NCBI GenBank assembly: GCA_034359265.1 | Contig: CP136891.1 | Span: forward strand, 83,346,001-83,410,000 | From: Canna indica | Lineage: Eukaryota > Streptophyta > Magnoliopsida > Zingiberales > Cannaceae | DNA: 64,000 nt | Direction: 5' to 3' | In this document: positions 56,930 through 64,000 of the stretch, piece after piece | Position numbering within the stretch: position 1 is the stretch's first letter | Layout: the number at the start of each line of letters is the position of its first letter | Translations under genes and position numbers: made by a program | Notes under the pieces: generated by a model | Seen by the model: only the letters and a program-made list of their open reading frames with translations | Told to the model about the DNA's origin: nothing | Database searches by the model: none

Positions 56930-59130
56930 TAGACAAGTTTATGATAAAATATTGGATGGTGTTAAAAGAAAAAAAGAGCGGTGTTTTTTTTGTCTACGGT
57001 TATGGTGGAACTGGATGTTTGGTGAAATGACCACACTAGAGGGGGGTGAATAGTGTGTTAACTAAATAATTAGTCTAAATCCGATTTTAATCATTTTCTT
57101 AAACTACTTAGGTAATTTATAATTCGACGACTAAATGCGGAAGCGAGTAATGAAGATAAATAATGAAAGCACAAAGAGAACAATGCTAACACAATTATTT
57201 ATAGTGGTTCAATCGGCCCCAATGCCTACTCCACTACCTAAGCACCCTGCTTAGAATTTCCAAACTAGTTTAACTAGATTAATTTTGTTTCCCTTACAAT
57301 GAGGACTTAGATCCGAAAAGTCTCGCTCTCAACCTAAGACACTTCCACACCCGGAAGTCTTCGTCTTCTTACCGAGAGCACTCTTCCACCTCAACCTAAG
57401 GAACAACTCAACTAATCCTAGTAAACTACGTTTACACAAGTGGCTTTACACCTTCTACACTAAGGTAACCACTTACACACAAGACCTAACACTAGGTCTT
57501 CTTACAAGCTCAAATCCAATGAAATATACAAGTAATGGAGCAAAAACTCAAACAATAAAATATATACTTAATTAGTTTCATAACAAACTCTCTAGTTTTT
57601 GTTAATAACTTTAAAACATAAATGTTATATAAGGATTATCCCCCATTTGAATTCAATAAAAATATCTAAAAAATTAAAATCCTTAAGAATCAAAATCCTT
57701 AAGAATCAAAATCTAATTTTTGAGGTCTAGTACAAATTTTTGGAAAACTAAATTTTTTTAATCTTTCGAGTCAAATATGGGTAGGCTAAATGCTTCCAAA
57801 AATTTCTAAAAAATATCTCGTTATCTAGTTTAACTCAAGGAACAATTACCGTCATTTTTTATGTCAAAAAAATATCTAGGTCATATTGCCCTCCAAGGAG
57901 CTCCCTAAAGTATTTCAGGACAATTTCTGGATTTTCATGTTTTGGGATTCAGGGATGGTTTTTGGGTTCTTATGCATCATCATGACAATTTTACAACATA
58001 AACTAGACACCCTAAACCTAGACTCTGTATTTTTGACGAATCCAAGTGCGTCGACCAACGTCCTTCTGATTTCTCGATTTCTTCGATATTTTCGATCGAG
58101 GACGTCGTGCGCCAACTGATATGGAACCTGAAAGATATCTCAATGAAATATTAGTTTCATGTTTGGTATCATCAAAACCGAGATTAAGACCAAGGTTGAA
58201 AATCTTAAGCCAACACTGAAAAGATATTTATTTGGTAACTCTTGCAAATACACTTCGGTTAGAAGGGAAAATTGTTTTAACAGTTGCGTCCAGTGGGATA
58301 GCATCTTTACTATTACATGGTGGAAGAACAACACATTCTCGATTTGCAATCCCTCTTAATCTAGATGAGGATTATACTTGCATTAAACAAGGTTCTCCGC
58401 TGACTAATTTTTTGGTCAGAACAAGTTTAATTATTTGGGATGAAGCTCTGTATTATGCAGTTATTTGTTTAATTTATATATTTATTAAATTTCATTAAAT
58501 ATAAATCTAATAGAACATTGCGTGATGTTATGTGTTTTATCCAAACAACAATGATAATTCTTTGGAGGTAAGACTGTAGTATTTAGAGGAGACTTCAGAT
58601 AAATTTTATCTGTCATTCCTAAGGGAAGCATAAAAAATAATGTCAATGCTACACTTAATTCCTCTTACTTATGGGACGACTGTAAAGTTTTGGAGCTAAC
58701 AAAAAATATGTTTCCAACTGTAAACAAATCCGATGACAATATAATTGATTTGAAATTTTTTTCGAATTAGATATTGTTGATTGGTGACGAAAAGATAGAT
58801 GATCTTGGTGATGGTTATGGGGTAGTCCGAATTCTAGATGATAACTTAGTTTTGGATGCAAGCATGACCATATTGCTGCGATGGTTGATGCAATTTATCT
58901 TCAACGTATAACAAATATCAATATTTGAAACAAATAGCTATATTAGCTCCCACTCTGAATATGATTGAAACGATTAATAACTACATAGTTTCTCTAAATA
59001 AAAAAGAGTTAACAATATTTTTGAGCTCAAATAACACGTGTTTATCAAATTCTAGAGGGAGTTTGTTGGATCAGATCCATATACCAGACTTTGATTTGTA
59101 ATTCACAAAATCATATTGAAAAAAAAACTA
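56930..59130 (+). pseudogene. Helitron PIF1-like helicase remnant A, split by a solo LTR
   Basis: KILDGVKRKK and FFVYGYGGTG (Walker A start) end at 57015; the helicase resumes after the LTR with K..YL.. and TLANTLRLEGKIVLTVASSGIASLLLHGGRTTHSRFAIPLNLDE (58216-58370), then SLIIWDEA (Walker B-like, about 58425), LWDDCKVLELTKNM (about 58673) and GDEKIDDLGDG. Stops and shifts are frequent. PIF1-type helicases unwind DNA during Helitron rolling-circle transposition. Confidence 0.85.
57016..58215 (-). mobile_element. solo LTR, same family as 4957-6442, inside the helicase P-loop
   Basis: On the minus strand it begins TGTTGGCTTAAG and ends CACCAAACA. Flanks CTGGA (57011-57015) and CTGAA (58216-58220) fit a 5-bp target duplication with one change. 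Landmarks shared with 4957-6442 include TTTTCAACCTTG, TCATTGAGATATCTTTCAGG and ATTCACCCCCCTCTAG. Removing it joins GTG to K in the Walker A motif. Confidence 0.85.
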
Positions 59131-59648
59131 CAAATGTTGTATACCAAGAAGTTTTTCGTAATTTCTAAAAATTATTTTTTATATTATTTTTTATTTCTAC
59201 ACAATATTATTTTTCAAATATTGATATATATATATATTAATAATAAAATTCTTAGATCTAATATGAATTAAGATCACCGTGCATCGCGCTGGTAATTAAA
59301 CTACTATATATTAAAAAAAAACACTCTAGTCTTCTTATCATGCCAAGTGTCATGATAAGATCTATGTCAAGTGGCAATTCGTACTCTTCATATTAAGCAA
59401 TACAAAAGTATTAAATAGTGCATTAGTAACAAGCTCAAATATTTCCTTAGATAGAGAGATGATGATATTTAATTAAATCACATCTAATTAGAGGAGAGAG
59501 AAAAATAGGGTATTTAATTAAAAGGGAGAAATGTTTTTTTTTTTCAAAAAAAATAAAAATAAATTCAAAAATAGCAAGATTAAGAGTACATTTATTAAAA
59601 CTTAAATATCAAAAAAGAGATTAAAATTTAAGAAACAACTCAAGGGAG

Positions 59649-60226
59649 TAGGGATGACAATATTACCCATTTAGGCGGGTACCCACGGGTATTTACCCAT
59701 TTATGACGGGTATGGGGAGTAGTTTCCTACTCGTGGGGATTTCACGGGTAATTTTTCTTACCCGTTTATTATATGGGGCGGGTATGGATATTATAGTACC
59801 CGTACCTGCGGGTACCCGTTACCCGCAAAAATTAGTACATTATAATATTATTCTTGGTACATATACTAAAAAAACTCTAACCTAATTCAATACTCATATA
59901 CTTTATGTTTTGAAAACTTATGATAATGTTGTTATCAAAATGGTGTGTGTTTATCAAAATGAAGTTGTTATACTTGCTTGAAGTTGTTATCCAAATACTT
60001 GAAGAGTTAAAGTGTTATTAAAATATTATAATTTATATATTTTTAAAGTGTCATGGGTACCCGCCAATACCCGTGGGTATCCGTCCCCCCCGCGAGTTAT
60101 TAAATGGATATCCATTTTTTATACCCGCGGGGAATAAATGAGTAGCGGGTACCCGTTTATTTCGCGGGCAGGTAACGGGTAAGCACCTCCCGTACCCCCC
60201 CCCCCCCCCCCCCGTTGACATCCCTA
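59649..60226. mobile_element. hAT-like element in Helitron B, with paralogous empty site
   Basis: Ends TAGGGATGACAA and TTGACATCCCTA, the same family as 54546-55096, with a long C run (60197-60213). Flanks CAAGGGAG (59641-59648) and GTAGGGAG (60227-60234) agree at 6 of 8; the empty site GTAGGGAG is intact in Helitron A at 53768-53775. Confidence 0.9.
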
Positions 60227-60875
60227 GTAGGGAGCAATAAATAAAGCTGATAAAAATATTATTTTATTTTGATACGATTACATATAGTAACATTTAGTCT
60301 AGTAAATTACATACATATATTAACTTTTTAATAACTTATGATAAAAATATTATTTTATCAAAATATGATTACATATGGTAACAAATATTTAAAACATATA
60401 TTAATCATAAAAATAAATTTTCAACTACGCATATAACATCTAAGCATAAAAATAGGATTTATTATAAAATTGATTTATAACATTATTTATGTTGTATTTT
60501 TTATAACAAAATTAAATTTTATTTAGAAATATATTATTTTATAAAAATAAGAATGATTTAATTACGAAAAAAATATTGGTATACACCATCAAACCTGAAT
60601 ATATTTTAACTTCTTCTTATTCATAATATATATTATGATGACATTATTAAATTATTTTTAGAAATATATTATTGTATAAAAATACAAATAATTTAATCAC
60701 ATTTCTCTTTATTAGATTTGTAATATTTTATTTTATTATTTTTAATGCCTACCCAATATAGCTTAGAAAATACTGATAAATTATCGAACAAATTTATTTT
60801 TTTAAAATATTATTAAAATATTATAAAATATTATTTCATCAAAATACAGACGGTAAAAAATACAATTGTCTCTAT

Positions 60876-60921
<46 letters not shown>

Positions 60922-61254
60922 ACAAAGATAGAAAGTCACAATATGTGATCATACTAGGGTTTGAACTCTAGACTTCTAAAAAATATACAAGATGTTGCCT
61001 ATATATATCATAGTTAATATATATGTTATGAAAATATTATTAAAATATCATAAAATTATTATTTTATAAAAATAGTAAATAATTAATGATTTATCTATTT
61101 ATTTGTATTGTTTTATTTGTTTTAAATTTCAATTAAATATTTATTAATATATACACAATATATAGGTGTAGATGTAATAGAAATTAGACAGTTTAATCAA
61201 CAACATTATGATAGTTTAACTAATATAGCATATTAAGGACAATCTTAGAAGAAT

Positions 61255-61742
61255 TTGGAGAAGAAAAAAGAAAAACTTAAAATCACTCAAAGGTCTGTGA
61301 GTGTCTCTCCGAAATCGACTGATCATCATTACTATGAATCAATCATATATTTAATGATGCATGGCTCGTGTGGTGTTGCACAAAAAAATTCTCATTGCAT
61401 GCAAGATGGTAGATGTATACGATATTTTTCAAATAAGTTTGTAAACAGATATCATCGAGGATGGATATTCAGTTTATAGAAGAAGAGATAATGACTGAAT
61501 AATTAAAAATAAGAAGATTGATTTGGACAATTGTTTTGTTGTCCCTCATAATAGATACTCATTGTTGAAATATGGTGCACACATTAATGTTGAATGCCGC
61601 AACAAATCGAGATCAATTAAATATCTTTTCATATATATGAATAAAGGTCATGATCGGATCACTGCCACATTTGTTGACTCAGCATCACAGTCTGAAATAC
61701 AAGCTACTATTGATGAGACGACTGTGAAGTTTTTGAGCTAAC
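61255..61742 (+). pseudogene. Helitron Rep-domain remnant B
   Basis: Same frames as remnant A: SPKSTDHHYYESIIYLMMHGSCG, LDNCFVVPHNRYSLLKYGAHINVE, KYLFIYMNKGHDRI. After QATIDE it jumps to sequence equivalent to A 58667 (TTVKFLS...), marking the internal deletion. Confidence 0.85.
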
Positions 61743-61822
61743 GAAAAATATGTGTCACACTATAAACAACTCCGATGACAATACAATTGATTTGAAAAGT
61801 TTTTCATATTGGATATTGTTGA

Positions 61823-62158
61823 AACTACAACACAACCGACCTATAGAGGCACATAATTAGAGATAAATTAGATTTTTGTTTTTAAATTTTCACATTTAGA
61901 GACTAATAGATATAAAATTTATCCATAATTAGTCTCTAAAAATTACTTTAGAGTCAGATCAATTAAGTGACTATGTTGGTGTTTCTATAGCTTAGAATCA
62001 AATCAATTAAGTGACTTTGTTGTTGTTGTTTCTTTAAATATTTAGAGGCTAGTTAGAAGCAAATTTTATGTTCATTAGTCTCTAAATGTGAAGATTTAGA
62101 AACAAAAATATATTTTATCTCTAATTTTATGTTTCTATAGACCAATTGTGTTGTAGTG
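61823..62158. mobile_element. CACTA-type MITE with 3-bp TSD, in Helitron B
   Basis: Inverted ends: AACTACAACACAA (first base changed from C) and the inverse of CACTACAACACAATTGGTCT. Arms extend about 100 bases (AGAGATAAATTAGATTTTTG; TTTAGAGACTAATAG). TGA flanks each side (61820-61822 and 62159-62161), and the empty site TTGTTGATTGGTGACG is present in Helitron A at about 58775-58790. Length is 336 bases. Confidence 0.9.
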
Positions 62159-62164
62159 TGATTG

Positions 62165-62480
62165 GTGACGAAAAGATAGGCGATCTTGATGATGATTATT
62201 AGGTAGTCTGAATTTCAAATGGTAACTTGATTTTGGATGCAAGCATGACCATATTGCTGCGGATTGTTGATGCAATTTATCTTGAACTTATAACAAATGT
62301 TAATATTTGCAACAAATAATTATATTAGCTTCCATTCTGAATATGATTAAAACGATTAATAACTACATTGTTTCTCTAAATTAAAAAAATTAATAATATT
62401 TTTGAGCTCAAATAGTACGTGCTTATCAAATTCTAGAGGGAATTTATTGGATCAGATCCATATGCCAGACTTTGATTTGT
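62165..62480 (+). pseudogene. Helitron helicase C-terminal remnant B
   Basis: It continues IGDEKIGDLDDDY and the counterpart of A 58785-59100, for example CTAGAGGGAATTTATTGGAT. It is broken by stops. Confidence 0.7.
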
Positions 62481-62679
62481 AATTCAGAAAATCATATTGC
62501 AAAAGAAATTACAAATGTGGTATATATACCAAGAAATTTTTCGTAATTTCTAAAAAAAATATTTTTTTATATTTTTTTTATATTTTTACACTATATTATT
62601 TTTCAAATATTGATATATATATATATATATAATAAAATTATTAGATCTAATCTGAATTAAGAATCCCCTAATTAAACTA

Positions 62680-63041
62680 GTATCAAAGAAAGGATCCTGC
62701 ATTCAATAGTAGCTTTATCCGGACATTTGTCACATGCCGTATTCAACCGCACCCTGACAAAGACTTGAGACTGGTCGAATTAATACCTCTTTATGAAGCA
62801 AGCAAGCTAGTACATAAAAGTTATTATTAAGTGAACCATGCAGCACGTACTCTCTTCTTCTTCCTTCTCTGAAATCGAATGCAGCAACATAACAAGAAGT
62901 GCCCCAAAACCTACACAAATAACTATTTTATCGTAGCATACATCTTTTCACACATATAGATACTTTTATCTATACATAACACAACGTTACGTACGTAGTC
63001 CGTCCTTTTATTTATATCTCGGAAGACACTGCTACAATGTG
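62680..63041. other. 3' flank of the acyltransferase gene
   Basis: I see no gene in this spacer between Helitron B and the stop of the acyltransferase. Confidence 0.5.
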
Positions 63042-63938
63042 CTACATGCAACGCTTCTTGCCTTCACGCAGGCTCACAACACCTTCATTGCCGGCCAGCA
63101 TCCGGTACTTGTCGCGCCGGGTCAAGGACGTGCACTCGAACCCGAGCGCCTCCGCCAGCCGCACCTGAATCCTATTCGCCACGTCGGCGGCGCCCAACCC
63201 CCCGGCGCGCGTCATCTCCCGCGGCACCGGCTCCAAGATGTCCACCTTGTAACCCGGCGCCGGGTTCATCATGAACACTACCGAGTCGAGCCACTTGCGC
63301 CCGCTCGCCGTCGTGCCGTACAGCATCCCCACCTCGGCGTCCAGCGCCACCGGCACGATGTCCTCGGCGAGCTCGGCGAACAGCGGGCTGAACCGCAGCA
63401 GGTACGGCTCCCGGCAGGTGGTCCCCTCCGGGCACACCGCGAGCTCGCAGTCCGCCAGCAGCCGCCGCATCGTCGCCGCGTCGCGGTCGCGGTCCCGCGT
63501 GAGCCGCACCGTCTTCATCGGCGCCAGGAACTCGGACAGCCGGCTGAGGCCGTAGGTCACCGCCGGGACGGGCCTCTGCAGGCCCGTGCAGAGCATGACG
63601 GGGTCGAGGAGAGTCCGGTGGGTGCACACGTACAAGGCACCCTTCCGGCGATGAGTGCGCTCGTGTCCTCCGATCCGGAGGCGTAGACCGGTTAAAGCGG
63701 CGATGAGGAGGACGAGCTTGTAGGGGAAGACGACGCCCATGCCGATTCTAAAGACGGAGAGCGGTATCGCCAGTGGCAGCCACAGGAAGAGCGCAAGAGT
63801 AGCTGCTGGCGTCGGAAGGAAAGCAAGCCTCCCGTCGTGGAAGATGAGAGGCTTTGGGTATTTATTTCTCGGCAAGTGCTCGAAGCACTCTTCCCTGTTC
63901 ACAACGTAAATTTCCTGGCCGCCGAAGTAATATATCAT
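63042..63938 (-). CDS. glycerol-3-phosphate acyltransferase, GPAT1-type (3' part, 5' end off window)
   Basis: The minus-strand frame gives the C-terminal half (up to 298 aa). After KPLIFHDGRLAFLPTP come membrane segments (TLALFLWLPLAIPLSVFRI; YKLVLLIAALTG), then the acyltransferase motifs HRTLLDP (HX4D), CPEGTTCREPYLLRFSPLFAEL and IVPVALD, and the closing GFECT.LTRRDKYRMLAGNEG. These enzymes transfer an acyl group to glycerol-3-phosphate at the ER, and plant members supply lipid or cutin/suberin precursors. LAFLPTP, FLAPMKTVRL and FFAELAEDIVPVA-like sequence favour the GPAT1/2/3 group. The N-terminal HAD-like domain should lie in an upstream exon beyond 64000. An acceptor CCAG|GAAATTTACG would start this exon at 63914, so the bases above that may be intron. 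Confidence 0.9.
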   Translation of the reverse strand: MIYYFGGQEIYVVNREECFEHLPRNKYPKPLIFHDGRLAFLPTPAATLALFLWLPLAIPLSVFRIGMGVVFPYKLVLLIAALTGLRLRIGGHERTHRRKGALYVCTHRTLLDPVMLCTGLQRPVPAVTYGLSRLSEFLAPMKTVRLTRDRDRDAATMRRLLADCELAVCPEGTTCREPYLLRFSPLFAELAEDIVPVALDAEVGMLYGTTASGRKWLDSVVFMMNPAPGYKVDILEPVPREMTRAGGLGAADVANRIQVRLAEALGFECTSLTRRDKYRMLAGNEGVVSLREGKKRCM

Positions 63939-64000
63939 TCATAAATATGACAATTAATCAACTATAAATCTCATGAGCATTATATATATAATATAATAAT

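Larger units (their letters stand above)
53445..59315 (+). mobile_element. Helitron A, decayed, with two nested insertions
   Basis: The unit carries Helitron-type Rep and helicase remnants (55511-56130, 56930-59130) and ends with a terminus-like hairpin ACCGTGCATCGCGCTGGT followed by AATTAAACTA (about 59278-59315). The 5' end is put near 53445-53470 because homology with Helitron B begins there. It shares its whole layout with B at 59316-62678. Nested in it are a hAT-like element (54546-55096) and a solo LTR (57016-58215). Confidence 0.75.
59316..62678 (+). mobile_element. Helitron B, internally deleted, head-to-tail with A
   Basis: It starts near CTACTATATATTAAAAAAAA, right at the end of A, and ends AATTAAACTAG (CTAG before T) at 62678. 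Against A it lacks the stretch corresponding to about 55930-58666, keeping the first part of Rep and the last part of the helicase. Its own insertions are a hAT-like element (59649-60226) and a CACTA-type MITE (61823-62158). The terminal hairpin region seen in A is shortened here. Confidence 0.75.

Noticed and set aside
63039..63686. Plus-strand frame of 215 codons opposite the acyltransferase
   Set aside because: It is a shadow of GC-rich coding sequence; the minus-strand frame carries all acyltransferase motifs.
1..64000. Search for a CRISPR array, defence island, operon or phage-like module
   Set aside because: No regularly spaced identical repeats with unique spacers and no clusters of short co-directional genes; this is plant nuclear DNA with introns and plant transposons.

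Overview
The window is plant nuclear DNA. It encodes three chloroplast light-harvesting proteins (Lhcb1) with transit peptides, the nuclear-encoded chloroplast ribosomal protein L12, genes with GT-AG introns, a RADIALIS-like SANT protein, an X8-domain protein and a plant sn-2 glycerol-3-phosphate acyltransferase. The rest is a dense nest of plant transposons. Very GC-rich third codon positions in Lhcb1, L12 and the acyltransferase, set against AT-rich spacers, suggest a monocot; I do not name a species.

Layout. 1-4460: a hAT element with a BED-finger transposase broken by two in-frame TGA stops. 4574-6640: a chimera of calmodulin-like (EF-hand) and PPR gene pieces, split by a 1.5-kb solo LTR with a perfect 5-bp target duplication. 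8831-9382: chloroplast L12. 9.6-12.5 kb: MITE-type repeats. 12572-17387: a 5'-truncated-to-RT Ty3/gypsy element (LTR, initiator-Met primer site, gag, protease, start of RT). 18.7-19.1 kb: RADIALIS-like gene. 19.5-29 kb: mostly repeats, with a decayed oligopeptide-transporter (OPT) relic at 25.9-26.6 kb and a Helitron 3' terminus at 28230. 29.1-32.6 kb: an auxilin-like gene that lacks its J domain. 33458-37729: a seven-exon CBS-domain gene (SnRK1 gamma-like, PV42 type; 414 aa in my model) whose fourth intron carries a Mutator-like element with long inverted repeats and an internal tandem array. 38905: a DUF4408/DUF761-type membrane protein. 40-49.4 kb: three Lhcb1 genes, one inverted and two in a recent direct duplication separated by CACTA-like and Tat-type gypsy debris (with a nested hAT-like element holding a decayed tRNA-Arg). 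49699-50349: four-exon X8/CBM43 secreted protein. 50.6-51.8 kb: an inverted-repeat element. 53.45-62.7 kb: two related Helitrons in head-to-tail order, each carrying private insertions for which the other supplies the empty site. 63042 to the right edge: 3' part of a GPAT1-type acyltransferase.

How it fits together. The functional genes are unrelated housekeeping and regulatory genes, apart from the Lhcb1 cluster, which is a clear local gene-amplification unit with shared light-type promoter elements (CCAAT, GATAAG I-box, TATA). No bacterial-type operon, CRISPR or phage system is present. The most informative material is the transposon nest: several insertions can be dated relative to one another and their target sites read directly, because duplicated copies preserve the empty sites inside the same window.
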